Source: Bdellovibrio sp. ZAP7
Lineage (GTDB): Bacteria; Bdellovibrionota; UBA1018; CAIMNF01
Assembly (NCBI GenBank): GCA_945874535.1
Contig: CAMCGZ010000004.1
Span: 62,001-126,000 of the forward strand
Length of the DNA stretch: 64,000 nucleotides
Direction: 5' to 3'
The position numbers and the translations under genes were made by a program. Below the pieces are notes generated by a model that saw only the letters and a list, made by a program, of their open reading frames with translations, did not search any database and was not told the origin of the DNA. Shown in pieces: positions 1 to 10,774 of the stretch (positions are counted from its first letter, which is position 1; each line of letters opens with the position of its first letter).

Positions 1-1138
1 TCCTTACCTCGATCTCGAAATCAAATATTACGACCTCGGGATGGAATTCCGTGACAAGACCGACGACAAAGTGACCATCGAGTCAGCAGAGGCGATCAAA
101 AAGTACAACGTGGGCATCAAGTGCGCGACCATCACTCCGGATGAGGCGCGTGTGAAGGAGTTCAACCTGAAGCAGATGTGGAAGTCGCCGAACGGGACGA
201 TCCGCAACATTCTGGATGGCACCGTGTTTCGCGAGCCTATCGTTTGTAAGAATATTCCACGGCTCGTTCCGAATTGGACCGCTCCCATCATCATCGGGCG
301 GCATGCGTTCGGAGACCAGTACCGTGCGACTGACACTGTGATCAAGGGGAAGGGCAAGCTCACCATGACCTTCACTCCTGAAGACGGCTCGGCCCCACAG
401 GTGTTTGACGTCTATAACTACAAAGGCGATGGTGTGGCATTGGCGATGTACAATACGGACGAATCCATCACCGGTTTCGCCCACGCTTGCTTCCGGATGG
501 CGTTGACCAAGAAGTGGCCACTGTACCTTTCGACCAAGAACACCATCCTCAAGAAGTACGACGGCCGTTTCAAAGATATTTTCGAGGCTGTTTACCAGAA
601 GGATTACAAAGCCCAGTACGAGGCCGCAGGAATCACCTATGAGCACCGCCTGATCGACGACATGGTCGCTTCTGCACTCAAGTGGAACGGCAATTTTGTC
701 TGGGCTTGCAAGAACTACGACGGGGACGTGCAGTCCGACACCGTCGCCCAGGGCTTCGGTTCTCTCGGTCTCATGACTTCGGTGCTGCTGACTCCGGATG
801 GAAAAACTCTGGAAGCCGAGGCTGCACACGGCACGGTGACCCGCCATTACCGGATGCACCAGCAGGGCAAACCGACCTCCACGAATCCGATCGCGTCGAT
901 CTTTGCCTGGACGAGAGGCCTCGCTTTCCGGGGCAAGCTCGATCAGAACCCCGATCTGATCCGGTTTGCTGAGACGCTCGAAGACGTCTGCATCAAGACG
1001 GTGGAGAGCGGCAAGATGACCAAGGATCTGGCAGTCTGCATTTACGGTGACAAAGTCGCATCCCATCAGTACCTCAATACTGAGCCGTTTCTCGAGGCTT
1101 TGAACGAGGCACTGGCCCACAGGCTGAATCTGGCTTGA
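1..1138 (+). CDS. icd: NADP-dependent isocitrate dehydrogenase, 5' end missing
   Basis: Oxidatively decarboxylates isocitrate to 2-oxoglutarate with NADP+ in the TCA cycle (cytosol). The reading frame is open from base 2, so the gene enters from outside the window. The first in-window residues ([13 protein letters not shown]) align to about residue 30 of the human IDH1 type. Family landmarks include [26 protein letters not shown], the [14 protein letters not shown] block, YDGRFKDIF, the metal-binding [20 protein letters not shown] segment and [13 protein letters not shown]. This is the eukaryote-like homodimeric subfamily rather than the E. coli Icd type. The stop overlaps the TTG start of the next gene. 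Identity is very secure; the true start is not visible. Confidence 0.96.
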   Translation, partial: PYLDLEIKYYDLGMEFRDKTDDKVTIESAEAIKKYNVGIKCATITPDEARVKEFNLKQMWKSPNGTIRNILDGTVFREPIVCKNIPRLVPNWTAPIIIGRHAFGDQYRATDTVIKGKGKLTMTFTPEDGSAPQVFDVYNYKGDGVALAMYNTDESITGFAHACFRMALTKKWPLYLSTKNTILKKYDGRFKDIFEAVYQKDYKAQYEAAGITYEHRLIDDMVASALKWNGNFVWACKNYDGDVQSDTVAQGFGSLGLMTSVLLTPDGKTLEAEAAHGTVTRHYRMHQQGKPTSTNPIASIFAWTRGLAFRGKLDQNPDLIRFAETLEDVCIKTVESGKMTKDLAVCIYGDKVASHQYLNTEPFLEALNEALAHRLNLA

Positions 1139-1866
1139 AGCCGTTCTGGTTGATCCTGCTCGCAGGAATGTTTTTTCAGAGTCCCGCATTCCCGGCACCG
1201 AAATACGGTCCGGGGGTGCGGGCTCTTTCCACTGATTCAGAGGCTCTCAGGAGGAATCCTTCCCCGGATTTCTGGAGTCTGATTCCCTATTACACGCCTC
1301 AGCAGGATTCCCGATCCTGTTCGATCGCATCTTTCAGCATGATGCTGAATGCGTTCGACGTACTGAAAGGGGAACGCAAATCAGAGGATCGTTTGATCGA
1401 TCAGAAGGCTTTCGTCAAGTTGATGCTCGACATGAGGCCCATCGAGCGGTTTTTCGGTCGTCTGATTCCCGGCAAGACCCTTTCACTCGAGGAGTTCGGG
1501 ACTGTGGCGGCTGAGGCGCTCAAGCGGAGAGGGCATCGAGGGCTCAAGGTCGAAGTGATCCATGCCGAGGGAAAGGCCTGGAAAGAAAGGGTCGAATCCG
1601 CACTGAAGGCCAATGAGAATTCCTCGAAGGACCTGATCCTTGCTAATTTTTTGCAGAGCGAACTCACCGGTGACCCCGAAGGCAAAGTGGGGCATGTCGC
1701 ACCGGTTGCAGCTTATGATGCCCGGTCGGGGAGTGTTCTGATTCTCGATCCGGATCGCGAGTACTACGAACCGTACTGGGTGCCCATGACGACCTTTTTA
1801 AAAGGGCTCGAGACCCGCGATAGTGATGCAGGACGGAACCGCGGTATTCTATGGATCCACCCCTAA
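1135..1866 (+). CDS. Secreted phytochelatin-synthase-like cysteine protease
   Basis: A 243-aa protein of the phytochelatin synthase family (papain-like fold). Bacterial short forms mainly cleave the gamma-Glu-Cys or Cys-Gly part of glutathione rather than polymerise it. The N-terminus is a signal peptide (hydrophobic residues 4-20). The likely catalytic triad is Cys62 in SRSCSIASF, His187 in [12 protein letters not shown] and Asp205 in [10 protein letters not shown], and it keeps the YYTPQQ lead-in and YWVP tail of the family. The start is TTG, overlapping the icd stop (TTGA). Gamma-glutamyltransferase follows 4 nt after its stop, so both periplasmic enzymes could act on glutathione. Family assignment is good; the substrate is inferred. 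Confidence 0.82.
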   Translation: MKPFWLILLAGMFFQSPAFPAPKYGPGVRALSTDSEALRRNPSPDFWSLIPYYTPQQDSRSCSIASFSMMLNAFDVLKGERKSEDRLIDQKAFVKLMLDMRPIERFFGRLIPGKTLSLEEFGTVAAEALKRRGHRGLKVEVIHAEGKAWKERVESALKANENSSKDLILANFLQSELTGDPEGKVGHVAPVAAYDARSGSVLILDPDREYYEPYWVPMTTFLKGLETRDSDAGRNRGILWIHP

Positions 1867-1870
1867 AGCT

Positions 1871-3625
1871 ATGAAGTTTTTTTTGCTCGGATTTTTTTTG
1901 TTGATGCTTGCTGTCGGATGCACAGGGAAACCGGCCGCGCCGGAATCGTGGTCTTCGGTAGACGAGTCTGTGCGTAAAGGCGTGCTTTCGCCACCCTCGC
2001 GGGTGTCCGCGTCTGGAAAACGGTGGATCCTCTCGACCCAGGGCGCAGAAACCACCCGGATTGCCGCCGGAGTCCTTCGAAAGGGTGGCACTCTGGTCGA
2101 TGCTGCCATCGCAGCTTCATTTGCCATCAGTGTGGAGCGTCCGCACTCTACCGGAATTGGCGGAGGCGGCTTCCTGATCCATCGCAATGGAAAGACCGGG
2201 AAGGTTCGCGTGTTTGATTTTCGCGAACGGGCTCCAGCCAAGGCGCATTCGCGGATGTTCCTGGATGATCAGGGTGAGGTGATTCCCGATCGATCCACAG
2301 TGGGCGGGGATGCCGTGGCTGTGCCGGGGCTCGTTCGGGGTTTGAAGGCGATTCATGATGAATTGGGAAGTCACTCTTGGGCTTCTTTGGTCAATCCGGC
2401 GGCTAAGCTCGCGGAGAGGGGTTTTTCGATTTATCCTTCCCTGGCGCGTGCCATCCTGTCAGAAAGGAAGGATCTCGCTCGCTACCCCGACAGTAGGAAG
2501 ATTTTTTTGCGTCAGAATGGCAGTCCGCGAGTCGAGGGAGACCGCTTGGTTCAGAAAGATTTGGGTCGAACTCTGCGGGTTCTGGCGCGTGACCCCGAAC
2601 AGTTTTATCAGGGTGGGATCGCAGCCAGGATCGTTGCGAGTGTTCGTCGTCACGGGGGTAGGGTTTCAGCGGCTGACCTGCTTCAATATCGGGTGAAGAA
2701 CCGCGAGCCTGTGATTGCCGACTGGCGCGGGTATCAGGTGATCTCCATGCCTCCTCCGAGTTCGGGCGGAATCCATGTGGTTCAAATCTTGAAAATGCTG
2801 GAATCGGATTCCTTGTCTGGTGCAGGCTTTTGGAACGCAGACAGCATCCACCTCATCGCCTCTGCCATGCAGCAGGCTTTTGCCGACCGGGCCCGCTATC
2901 TCGGAGATCCTGATTTCGTGCCCGTTCCGGTCAAGGGACTGATCGATGGTGTTTATCTTGCGGCCCAGCGAAGCAAGTTCCGGAATACCGCCCGTTCTGC
3001 CGATTCGGTCCAGGCTGGAGCTCCGGCGATCGCCCCCGCTGAACACTTCGAGACGACCCATTTCAGCATGATGGACTCCGACGGAAACGCGGTTGTTTCG
3101 ACCCAGACGATCAACGGCTACTTCGGCTCCAAAGTGACAGTGGAGGGAACCGGGATCGTACTCAATAATGAGATGGACGATTTTTCGGCAAAAGTCGGTG
3201 CGAGCAATCTTTTCGGGGCGACTTCTTCCAGTGACGCCAACCGGGTGGACCCGTTTAAAACTCCTTTGTCTTCGATGTCGCCGACCCTGGTCTTGAAAGA
3301 CGGAATCCCCGTGCTGGCAGTCGGGGCTCCGGGGGGGACCCGAATCATCACGGCTGTTGCACAAACCATCTTGAACCATCTGGTTTACGGGCTTGATCTC
3401 TATCAGGCGGTTGCGGCACCGAGGATTCATCAGCAATGGCAGCCTGACGAGCTGATGATCGAGAATATTCAGGTGGATCCGTCTGTTTTACAGGAGCTCC
3501 ACATGAGGGGTTGGAAGATCCGCAGGGTGCCCCCTCAAAGTAATGTCATGGCGGTTGCCCGAACTGCCGAGGGATTCATCGGGGTCTCCGATCCGCGGGA
3601 TGCCGGTACCTCGGACGGAGAGTAG
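1871..3625 (+). CDS. ggt: Gamma-glutamyltransferase, lipoprotein-like precursor
   Basis: Hydrolyses or transfers the gamma-glutamyl group of glutathione. The 584-aa precursor should self-cleave into large and small subunits. I start at ATG 1871, giving MKFFLLGFFLLMLAVGCTG, a signal peptide with a lipobox-like AVGC. The open frame reaches back to 1823 but that adds 16 residues ahead of the signal. The autoprocessing/nucleophile Thr is about residue 395 in ETTHFSMMDSDGNAV, matching the TTHYSV motif of known enzymes. Substrate-site blocks PPPSSGG and GAPGGTRI are present, as are the N-terminal GGTLVDAAIAASFA and GIGGGGF. It forms an operon with the phytochelatin-synthase-like gene, suggesting periplasmic or surface glutathione breakdown. 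Confidence 0.95.
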   Translation: MKFFLLGFFLLMLAVGCTGKPAAPESWSSVDESVRKGVLSPPSRVSASGKRWILSTQGAETTRIAAGVLRKGGTLVDAAIAASFAISVERPHSTGIGGGGFLIHRNGKTGKVRVFDFRERAPAKAHSRMFLDDQGEVIPDRSTVGGDAVAVPGLVRGLKAIHDELGSHSWASLVNPAAKLAERGFSIYPSLARAILSERKDLARYPDSRKIFLRQNGSPRVEGDRLVQKDLGRTLRVLARDPEQFYQGGIAARIVASVRRHGGRVSAADLLQYRVKNREPVIADWRGYQVISMPPPSSGGIHVVQILKMLESDSLSGAGFWNADSIHLIASAMQQAFADRARYLGDPDFVPVPVKGLIDGVYLAAQRSKFRNTARSADSVQAGAPAIAPAEHFETTHFSMMDSDGNAVVSTQTINGYFGSKVTVEGTGIVLNNEMDDFSAKVGASNLFGATSSSDANRVDPFKTPLSSMSPTLVLKDGIPVLAVGAPGGTRIITAVAQTILNHLVYGLDLYQAVAAPRIHQQWQPDELMIENIQVDPSVLQELHMRGWKIRRVPPQSNVMAVARTAEGFIGVSDPRDAGTSDGE

Positions 3626-3630
3626 TCGGA

Positions 3631-3960
3631 TCAGTCCCTCACACCTTGGGTCTTCAAGTAGTGATCGAGCAGATTCGTGAGCTGGAGCAGGGAGGAAGAA
3701 CCTCCGGTGCCCTCGACACAGCAAGAGAGGTATTCGCGTTTCTGTTTGAGCGGGAGCACCCTCTGAGTCCGCTCCCACTCCGAGAAGAGAACCAATGCCG
3801 AAGCCCATTCAGAGACCGTGTAGGGAGATTCATCCACTGTTTCAATCCAGTTTCGGACTTCTATCGCATCCAGATCGACCACTTGCTTGATGAGGAACGC
3901 AGGAGCCCGGAGTGTCACCAGCTCTTGAAGCAGGATTTCGAACCCCGGACTCAAAGCCAC
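3631..3960 (-). CDS. Small hypothetical protein downstream of metH
   Basis: A 109-aa protein, not recognised. It is predicted soluble with several leucine-rich helices, a CC pair near residue 80 and no signal peptide. It overlaps the end of metH by 10 nt in another frame, so it is probably translated from the methionine operon as its last gene. It is convergent with ggt, 5 nt from that gene's stop. The overlap and coding-like composition support reality; no function can be given. Confidence 0.5.
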   Translation of the reverse strand: MALSPGFEILLQELVTLRAPAFLIKQVVDLDAIEVRNWIETVDESPYTVSEWASALVLFSEWERTQRVLPLKQKREYLSCCVEGTGGSSSLLQLTNLLDHYLKTQGVRD

Positions 3961-6900
3961 CGGAGTACCTCGGCAACAGGGGTCCCTTTTCTTGCGGCGT
4001 AATCCTCAAGCTGAGTATCTGAAACCGACCCGACATTGAAGTACTTTGCCTCCGGATGAAAGAAGTAGAGTCCTGAAACCGAGGAAGGCGGATTCATTGC
4101 AAAAGAGGTGGTCAATCCGACACCGATTGCCTGCTCGACCCCGAGGAGATTCCAGAGGGTTGCCTTCTCGCTGTGGTCGGGACAGGCCGGGTAGCCCATG
4201 GCCGGTCGGATCCCACGGTATTGCTCGTCGATCATGGATTCGATGGAAAGATCTTCGATGATGCCCGCTTCTTTTCTCGCTTTTTCGTGGAGCCATTCGG
4301 CTGCTGCCTCGGCGAGACGATCACCCAAGGCCTTGACCAGAATCGCCGAGTAATCGTCCTGTGCGCGTTTGAATTCGTCCGAGAAACTTTCGACCTCGGG
4401 TCCTGAAGTCACGCAAAATGCTCCGAGGAAATCACGGCCCGAAGGCCGGATGTAGTCAGCGAGACAGTGGTATCGAGGAGCACCGACTTTGCGCTTTTGC
4501 TGCCGTAAGAAATGGAAAGAGTGACGAGTGTCGCCGTTCACTACTGTCAGATCGTCTCCCTTTCTCTCGACCTCGTACAATCCATAAACGGCCTTCAATC
4601 GGAATCGGTTCTCACGAACGATCCTTTCGAGCAGGGCTTGAGCGTCCTGAAATAGAACCGTTGCCTCTTTGCCGTGCACTGGGTGCTCGAGAATCGCGGG
4701 GTATTTCCCTTTGAGCTCCCAGGTCCAGAAAAACGGCGACCAATCGATGTATCGAGCCACCTCCGCCAGGGGCAAAGAATCGAGTATCCGTGTTCCCAGA
4801 AAGGAAGGTGAAAGCGGAGGTGACTGGTTCCAGTCCGGATCGCCTGCAAGGGAGCGAGCCTCCATGAGTGGAAGGAGGTCCTCGTTCTTCCTCGATCGCT
4901 CATGGGATTCTTTCAACTTTTGCTGGGTCTCGCGCAACTCCTTCACGAACACCGGTCGCAAATGCGGACTCTTCAATTTGGTACAGATCTCGACCACCAA
5001 AGAGGCATCGCCGACCTGGACCATGGGTGCCGGGTAATGTTCGGCCATCTTGATGGCTGTGTGAGCGGGAGATGTGGTTGCACCACCGATCAATAATGGG
5101 ACATTGAATCCCTCACGCGACATCTCTTTTGCAACGTGGATCATTTCATCGAGCGAAGGAGTGATCAGGCCGCTCAATCCGATGAAATCGGCACGACTTT
5201 CTTTGGCTATCTTCAGAATCTCTTCGCAACGGACCATGACGCCGAGGTCGATCACCCGATAACCATTGCAGGCAAGTACCACCGAGACGATGTTCTTACC
5301 GATGTCGTGAACGTCTCCTTTTACTGTGGCGATCACAAAAACTCCCGAGCCCGAGCTTAAGCCAGCCTCTTTTTCGGCATCCATGTACGGAGTCAACCAG
5401 GCAACGGCTCGCTTCATGGAGCGTGCGCTCTTGACCACTTGAGGCAGGAACATTTTTCCGGCACCGAAGAGCTCACCTACGGTTTTCATGCCGTCCATGA
5501 GCGGACCCTCGATTACGGAAAGGGGCTTGCCGTACTTGATTCTGGCCTCCTCGGTATCTTCATCGATAAAGTCGGTGATACCGTGGACCAGCGAATGTTC
5601 AATCCGCTTTTCTAGGGGAAGTGCGCGCCAGGCGAGCCTCTGGTTGTTGCTTTTGTCTTTGGATGACGGATCGGTTTCAGGATTCTCCTTCAACGCACCT
5701 GCGAGTTTGATCAGATTCTCGGCCGCTTCGGGAGACCGGTTCAGGATCACATCGGTCACGGCCTCTCGCAGGGACGGCTCGATCTCGTCGTAAACCGTGA
5801 TCATCCCGGCATTGACGATCCCCATATCGAGACCTGCACGGATGGCATGGTACAGGAACACACTGTGCATCGCTTCGCGGACTCGGTTGTTCCCCCGGAA
5901 CGAGAACGATACATTCGAAATGCCTCCGCTCACTCTCGAGCCCGGACAGCGTGCCTTGATTTCACCGGCAGCACGGATGAAGTCGAGGGCGTAGGAGTCG
6001 TGTTCCTCCATTCCTGTGGCTACGGTCAGGACGTTCGGGTCGAAGATGATGTCATTCGGCCTGAATCCGGCTTGATCCACCAGAAGGCGATAGGAGCGCT
6101 CACAGATCCGGACTTTGTCGACGAAGGAGGCGGCCTGCCCGTTCTCATCGAATGCCATCACCACGACGGCAGCGCCGTATTTCCGTATTTTTTTCGCTTG
6201 CTCGAGAAAGGCGGTTTCTCCCTCCTTCAGGGAGATGGAGTTCACAATCCCTTTTCCCTGCAGGCAGCGCAAACCCGATTCGAGAACAGTCCATTTCGAA
6301 CTGTCGATCATGAACGGAATCCGTGAGATGTCCGGGTCCGATGCCAGAAGATTCAAAAAACGGGTCATCGATTCTTCTGCGTCGATGAGTGCCTCGTCAA
6401 AGCAGATATCGAGGATGTTGGCACCGTTTTCCACTTGTTGTTTTGCGACTTTCATCGCCTCGTCGAAGCGATTTTCACGAATCAGCGTGGCGAATCGGGG
6501 TGATCCCATGACATTGGTGCGTTCACCGATGGTCAGAAAGCTGTTTCCGGAAGCCCGGTGCACCAAGGGCTCGAGGCCGCTAAAAATCAGTGCATCATCC
6601 ATCGAGCCCGGGGTGATCGGTCGAGGCGGAATGCCTCTGACTGAGGCGGCAATCGCACGGATGTGAGCCGGCGTGGTCCCGCAACATCCTCCGACCACGT
6701 TCAACAGACCTTCCGCGGCGAATTGCTTCAACGTGGTGGAGAGCATCTCGGGGGTCTCGTCATATCCGGTGGGAGCGAGAGGGTTGGGAAGTCCGGCATT
6801 CGGATAACAGGATAGGGCGCAATCGATCATGGGGCTGAGAGCCTGTAGATAAGGCCGCATGTCCTTGGCTCCCAGCGCGCAATTGAGGCCGACACTGATG

Positions 6901-7616
6901 GCCCCGGAGTGGGCGACAGACGCCCAGAACGCCTCGATGGTCTGACCTGAAAGGGTGCGTCCCGATTGGTCGGTGATGGTGGCCGAAAGCATGAGCGGAA
7001 GCTTACGGGAAGGTGCCTCTTCTCCGAGATCGAGGTAGGCGTGGATGGCCGCCTTCAAGTTCAGGGTATCGAAGGTGGTCTCGAAGAGGAGGAGATCGAC
7101 TCCACCGTCGATCAATCCTTCGATCTGATCGCGATAAGCCGACTTCAGTTCCTCGAAGGTCACCGCACGGTACTCAGGCCGGTTCACATCCGGAGAGAGC
7201 GATGCGGTTTTATTGGTCGGCCCCACCGCACCGGCTGCGAAGCACAGTCGGGGTTCGCCCCTGGCTTCCGACTCTCGCATGACCTCGAGACAGGCTTCTT
7301 TGGCGAGCCTTCCAGCGGCGATGTTCATTTCCCGGACAACCGATTCGAGGCCGTAGTCTTTTTGGGCGATGGTCGTTCCGTTGAAGGTGTTCGTCTCTAC
7401 AATATCGGCTCCGGCCCTCAGGTATTCCAGGTGGATATTCCGGATCAATTCCGGGCGGGTGAGCACCAGAAGATCGTTATTCCCTTTCAGATCTGAGGGG
7501 TGATCCTTGAAGCGATCTCCCCGGTAGTCGGCCTCCGTGAGGCGATACTGCTGGATCATGGATCCCATCGCACCATCGAGAACGAGAATCCGCTTACGAA
7601 GTTCCTGGACGATCAT
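3951..7616 (-). CDS. metH: Cobalamin-dependent methionine synthase
   Basis: Transfers the methyl group of 5-methyl-THF via cobalamin to homocysteine. The length, 1221 aa, is close to E. coli MetH (1227). In order: homocysteine/zinc domain ([10 protein letters not shown] at the start, zinc cysteines in GLNCALG and [12 protein letters not shown]), pterin-binding domain ([11 protein letters not shown] through [13 protein letters not shown]), cobalamin cap and binding domain ([10 protein letters not shown] with the cobalt-ligating His, then [13 protein letters not shown]) and the C-terminal AdoMet reactivation domain ([15 protein letters not shown]). The start at 7616 forms an ATGA overlap with the upstream stop; a longer open frame to 7697 lies inside the upstream gene. 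It requires reductive reactivation and B12, so the organism uses cobalamin. Confidence 0.97.
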   Translation of the reverse strand: MIVQELRKRILVLDGAMGSMIQQYRLTEADYRGDRFKDHPSDLKGNNDLLVLTRPELIRNIHLEYLRAGADIVETNTFNGTTIAQKDYGLESVVREMNIAAGRLAKEACLEVMRESEARGEPRLCFAAGAVGPTNKTASLSPDVNRPEYRAVTFEELKSAYRDQIEGLIDGGVDLLLFETTFDTLNLKAAIHAYLDLGEEAPSRKLPLMLSATITDQSGRTLSGQTIEAFWASVAHSGAISVGLNCALGAKDMRPYLQALSPMIDCALSCYPNAGLPNPLAPTGYDETPEMLSTTLKQFAAEGLLNVVGGCCGTTPAHIRAIAASVRGIPPRPITPGSMDDALIFSGLEPLVHRASGNSFLTIGERTNVMGSPRFATLIRENRFDEAMKVAKQQVENGANILDICFDEALIDAEESMTRFLNLLASDPDISRIPFMIDSSKWTVLESGLRCLQGKGIVNSISLKEGETAFLEQAKKIRKYGAAVVVMAFDENGQAASFVDKVRICERSYRLLVDQAGFRPNDIIFDPNVLTVATGMEEHDSYALDFIRAAGEIKARCPGSRVSGGISNVSFSFRGNNRVREAMHSVFLYHAIRAGLDMGIVNAGMITVYDEIEPSLREAVTDVILNRSPEAAENLIKLAGALKENPETDPSSKDKSNNQRLAWRALPLEKRIEHSLVHGITDFIDEDTEEARIKYGKPLSVIEGPLMDGMKTVGELFGAGKMFLPQVVKSARSMKRAVAWLTPYMDAEKEAGLSSGSGVFVIATVKGDVHDIGKNIVSVVLACNGYRVIDLGVMVRCEEILKIAKESRADFIGLSGLITPSLDEMIHVAKEMSREGFNVPLLIGGATTSPAHTAIKMAEHYPAPMVQVGDASLVVEICTKLKSPHLRPVFVKELRETQQKLKESHERSRKNEDLLPLMEARSLAGDPDWNQSPPLSPSFLGTRILDSLPLAEVARYIDWSPFFWTWELKGKYPAILEHPVHGKEATVLFQDAQALLERIVRENRFRLKAVYGLYEVERKGDDLTVVNGDTRHSFHFLRQQKRKVGAPRYHCLADYIRPSGRDFLGAFCVTSGPEVESFSDEFKRAQDDYSAILVKALGDRLAEAAAEWLHEKARKEAGIIEDLSIESMIDEQYRGIRPAMGYPACPDHSEKATLWNLLGVEQAIGVGLTTSFAMNPPSSVSGLYFFHPEAKYFNVGSVSDTQLEDYAARKGTPVAEVLRWL

Positions 7617-9481
7617 TTCAGACACTTCAATACCTCCAAAACCACCTCCACCCGCCCGAGAGGGGCGCTGATGGCAAAGCCTTCGCAATCGTTCCAAAGT
7701 GATTTCATCACCTCTACCGAAAGTTCGATTCCGGTACGGACCGCACGTTCGGGATCATCCTGCGTGGAAGCCATGCGCTCGAGGGCCCACTCGGGAACGT
7801 GAACCCCCGGAACCTCATGGGCCATGAATTCGGCGTTCTTATGGCTGATGAAGGGCCAGATTCCGACCAGGTGGGGGCGCTGTTCGTTTCCGATGCGGTC
7901 TTTCCATTTCCGGAAGGTATCGGGCTCGTAAACGGGCTGGGTCACGGCGTAATCAGCGCCGGATTCGACCTTGTACTTCCAGCGCCGGAGCTCCAGTTCG
8001 AGGTTGATCGCAGTCGGATTGGCGGCCACTCCGATGCAGAAGTCCGTTTTCGAACCGATCGGATCTCCAAGAGGCGTGAGTCCTTGGTTCATCCGGTCCA
8101 CCAGCCAGGTGAGACCGATCGAGTCGATATCGTATACCGCCGTGGCATCCTTGCTGTTACCGAGTTTGGGTGGATCTCCCGTGACCAACAGCAACTCGTG
8201 AACTCCATTGACCGATGCACCCAGCAGGTCCGATTGCAAGGCGATCAGATTCCGGTCCCGGGTGGTCAGATGGGGAATGACAGTGATTCGGCGAGATGGA
8301 TCCGCTTTCACTCTCGAGGCGAGATGGAGGGAGGAGACCCGCGTGGAGGCACGAGCTCCATCCGGAACATTCACGAATCGGACTCCGGCATCTTCCAATC
8401 GTGCGAGGGCGGAGTCAAACTTGGTCAGGTCGGTTCCCCGGGGGGCTGTGAGCTCGACTGAGATGACTTTTTCACGTCCCTGAAGGGCTTGACTGAGGGA
8501 GGAGGCACTCCGACTGGCGAGATCCCGGCGGGTCGGATTCAGCTTTTCGGTGATCTCGATGCCACCCGTCACCCTCAGTGGTGCAGGGGAGGGGGCTGCC
8601 TTCACTTCCATCATTCTCACCGCTTGAGCGATCGCACGGATGTGGTCAGGACCGGTTCCGCAACAGCCGCCGACACCCCAGGCTCCGGCTTCAATGAAGC
8701 GTTTGGCGAACTTTGCCATGTAGTCGGGCGAAGTCATGTAGAAATACCGGCCATTGATGTTCCGTGGAATCCCGGCGTTCGGCTGGATCACGATCGGCAA
8801 GGAGGTGAGAGGACGCAAGATCTTGAGAGACTGCAAGAGATCGTGCGGGCCTTCGGAACAGTTCATTCCGAGCCCCTGGACGTCGGGACGGCTTCCGATC
8901 CGGCGTGCAAAACCTTCGATCAAGCCCGTATCCGAGCTCTGAACCGTGATGGAAGCCAGGATCGGCCTGATCCGATCGACCTTTCTGACCCCTTCGATGG
9001 CACATTCGAGCTCATCGAGGTTAGAAAAGGTTTCGAGGATGTACAGGTCAAAGCCCGGCTCGGTTGCCGCATCGCGCGCCAATCGGGTGTATTCCTCCAT
9101 GACCTCTTCTTTGGATACGGGCCCCAAGGGCTCGATCAGGGCTCCCATCGGTCCGAAGGACAGAGCCACTTTCCCTTTGCCGCCCTTGGCTGCCACCGCA
9201 TTCTGAGCGGTTTTGATGGCCAGTTTTAAGAGCTCACCCTGGCGGCTCCGGATATCGAATTTTTCGAGCTGAGGCGAGGTCAGTGAAAAGCTGTTGGTCG
9301 TCACGATCATGGCGCCCGCATCGAGGTAACTCTCGTGCACACCTTGAACATCCCGTGCATGCGAGGCGTTCAATTCCTCGAAGGGGCGGTTGATGTAAAA
9401 CCCGCGCTCGTACAATTCGGTCGCCACCCCTCCGTCAAAGACAGCATAAGGGGAACTCAAAAGGTCGTTGAGGCCTGGCAT
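7613..9481 (-). CDS. Bifunctional homocysteine S-methyltransferase / 5,10-methylene-THF reductase
   Basis: A 622-aa fusion of the YitJ type. Residues about 1-300 form a zinc homocysteine-methyltransferase domain ([35 protein letters not shown]). Residues about 340-622 form a MetF-like flavoprotein TIM barrel ([45 protein letters not shown]). The C-terminal half makes 5-methyl-THF, the methyl donor of the next gene, metH. The N-terminal half could use S-methylmethionine or AdoMet, or help the reductase. I chose ATG 9481 (MPGLNDLL); the open frame runs on to 9658 but would enter the divergent gene at 9552. First gene of the methionine operon. Confidence 0.93.
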   Translation of the reverse strand: MPGLNDLLSSPYAVFDGGVATELYERGFYINRPFEELNASHARDVQGVHESYLDAGAMIVTTNSFSLTSPQLEKFDIRSRQGELLKLAIKTAQNAVAAKGGKGKVALSFGPMGALIEPLGPVSKEEVMEEYTRLARDAATEPGFDLYILETFSNLDELECAIEGVRKVDRIRPILASITVQSSDTGLIEGFARRIGSRPDVQGLGMNCSEGPHDLLQSLKILRPLTSLPIVIQPNAGIPRNINGRYFYMTSPDYMAKFAKRFIEAGAWGVGGCCGTGPDHIRAIAQAVRMMEVKAAPSPAPLRVTGGIEITEKLNPTRRDLASRSASSLSQALQGREKVISVELTAPRGTDLTKFDSALARLEDAGVRFVNVPDGARASTRVSSLHLASRVKADPSRRITVIPHLTTRDRNLIALQSDLLGASVNGVHELLLVTGDPPKLGNSKDATAVYDIDSIGLTWLVDRMNQGLTPLGDPIGSKTDFCIGVAANPTAINLELELRRWKYKVESGADYAVTQPVYEPDTFRKWKDRIGNEQRPHLVGIWPFISHKNAEFMAHEVPGVHVPEWALERMASTQDDPERAVRTGIELSVEVMKSLWNDCEGFAISAPLGRVEVVLEVLKCLK

Positions 9482-9513
9482 GGGCTCAGGGTACCTTGGG
9501 AAAGCAAGTTTTT

Positions 9514-9528
9514 CATTGAAAATCAATG
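9514..9528. promoter_or_regulatory. 15-bp palindrome between divergent genes
   Basis: CATTGA-AAA-TCAATG is a perfect inverted repeat with 6-bp arms. It sits in the 70-bp gap between the methionine operon and the HAMP-like gene and overlaps the proposed -35 of the latter. The position suits an operator acting on one or both promoters. The regulator is unknown; it does not resemble the MetJ box. Confidence 0.4.
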
Positions 9529-9545
9529 ACTCAGGCTGAGATAAT
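9516..9545 (+). promoter_or_regulatory. Predicted leaderless promoter of the HAMP-like gene
   Basis: TTGAAA (9516-9521), 18-nt spacer, GATAAT (9540-9545), then only 6 nt to ATG 9552. Transcription would begin at or next to the A of the start codon. No Shine-Dalgarno sequence fits in the gap. Confidence 0.6.
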
Positions 9546-9551
9546 GGATGG

Positions 9552-10010
9552 ATGGACAATAGCCAAAACCGGAAAAAAAGTTCACTCCTGATCAATCCCA
9601 AGTTCCAATGGACCCTGATCGGATATACAGCACTCCTTGCCACTCTGATCCTGATCACGGTTTACGCATTGATCAGCTACGGTTTCCAGGAATTCATTCA
9701 GATCGGGAATCAGGCGGGGTTACCTGCTGATCACATCTATTTTCAGTTCATCCAGATGCAGGAGGTGACCTTCAACCGGGTCATTCTGATCATCGCAGCG
9801 GTGATTGGATTGATTCTCATTCTCGGTGGCCTCGCCATCTCCCACAAGATCGCCGGACCAATCCACCGGATGAAATACGAGTTCGCCAAGATGCGCGACA
9901 GTCAGGGCCCCGAGTTGAGTGAGATCCAGTTCCGGAAGGGCGATTTTTTCCCCGAATTGGCTGAATCTTTCAATGAGTTGGTAGCTGCCTGGAGGAAGGG
10001 GCGCTCTTGA
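9552..10010 (+). CDS. Orphan HAMP-like two-helix membrane protein (paralogue 1)
   Basis: A 152-aa inner-membrane protein. It has a cytoplasmic basic N-terminus (LLINPKFQ), TM1 about 20-43, a short periplasmic loop containing AGLPADHIYFQFI, TM2 about 75-97, then a HAMP-type linker LSHKIAGPIHRM-like segment (ISHKIAGPIHRM) and a short tail with RKGDFFPEL. There is no kinase, methyl-accepting or cyclase output domain, so it is a HAMP module without an effector. A clear paralogue lies at 32935-33405. The stop overlaps the TTG start of a PilZ gene, so the pair may link membrane sensing to c-di-GMP. Function is inferred only. Confidence 0.75.
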   Translation: MDNSQNRKKSSLLINPKFQWTLIGYTALLATLILITVYALISYGFQEFIQIGNQAGLPADHIYFQFIQMQEVTFNRVILIIAAVIGLILILGGLAISHKIAGPIHRMKYEFAKMRDSQGPELSEIQFRKGDFFPELAESFNELVAAWRKGRS

Positions 10011-10774
10011 ATCAGAACTCGCGTTTTCCGATTCCGGACGGCGTGGTCGAGGTGACTGACGATGATCAGCTCAATCTCGCTTTCTTCGAGCTGAAGAACT
10101 TGAAGCCGAAGGGAACGGTTCTTTTTTCGGGTGAGACCAAGGAAGTGACCTTCCAGTTTTATTGCGGAGAATCCCGCGATGAGGGCATTTTTGCTAAAAT
10201 CGAAGGGAATATGCCTCCTCATGCGAAGAGGGTCTATGAATACCTGGAACGGTACTCCCGAATGGAGGCATTCGTCACATTGACCTTGCTCCAGTTCAAG
10301 ATGGTTTTCATCGCCCCGAGGACGATTTTGAAGTTCCTTCCGGGGGGGCAGAGGGTGCTTTGGTTCGATTTCCCGTATCGCATCCTGAAGACTCACCGGA
10401 GAAAGTTCATTCGGATCCCGTTCAATGAGAATTTTCCTGCCGAGCTCCGGTTTCATACGGAGGCCGGGATCCAAGTGCGAAAATTGAAAGATTTGAGCCG
10501 GGAAGGCATGAAGCTGGCGCTTCAGCCCGGAGATGAGGCGCTGTTTCAGGTCGGATTCCGCCCGAAACAGTCTGTCTTGAAGGTTCTGAACCGGGAAATG
10601 CCTGTTGGATTGGCGGTGATGGCGGTTCAGGGCAATGCGGCTGCAGGCTTGAAGATCCTGGCCATCTCCGAAGTAGACAAGCTGTGGATCAGGGATTGTA
10701 TCCGGATCTTGATGAGGCAGATTCTCAAGATCGAGGATCAGTCTGTAGATGACGAGATCAAGGACAAAGAGTGA
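10007..10774 (+). CDS. PilZ-domain protein
   Basis: A 255-aa cytosolic protein with a C-terminal PilZ domain, a family that binds cyclic di-GMP. The diagnostic motifs are present: RRKFIR (residues 131-136, RxxxR) and DLSREG (162-167, D/NxSxxG). The N-terminal ~110 residues look like a YcgR-N-type beta-rich flanking domain. The start is TTG at 10007, overlapping the previous stop (TTGA), and its own stop overlaps the GTG start of trmO. Translational coupling to the HAMP-like membrane protein suggests a shared pathway. Confidence 0.88.
   Translation: MNQNSRFPIPDGVVEVTDDDQLNLAFFELKNLKPKGTVLFSGETKEVTFQFYCGESRDEGIFAKIEGNMPPHAKRVYEYLERYSRMEAFVTLTLLQFKMVFIAPRTILKFLPGGQRVLWFDFPYRILKTHRRKFIRIPFNENFPAELRFHTEAGIQVRKLKDLSREGMKLALQPGDEALFQVGFRPKQSVLKVLNREMPVGLAVMAVQGNAAAGLKILAISEVDKLWIRDCIRILMRQILKIEDQSVDDEIKDKE

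Noticed and set aside
83-1198. 371-aa open frame on the minus strand
   Set aside because: It is fully antisense to icd, whose protein is unmistakable; the reverse frame has low-complexity His/Arg-rich text without any domain.
1823-1870. N-terminal extension of gamma-glutamyltransferase
   Set aside because: It overlaps the preceding gene and would place 16 residues before the signal peptide.
2666-3436. 256-aa minus-strand frame inside ggt
   Set aside because: Shadow of ggt; composition (His, Arg, Asp rich) is that of an antisense frame.
9482-9551. AdoMet or cobalamin riboswitch before the methionine operon
   Set aside because: The gap is only 70 bp, is shared with a divergent promoter, and shows no riboswitch core.
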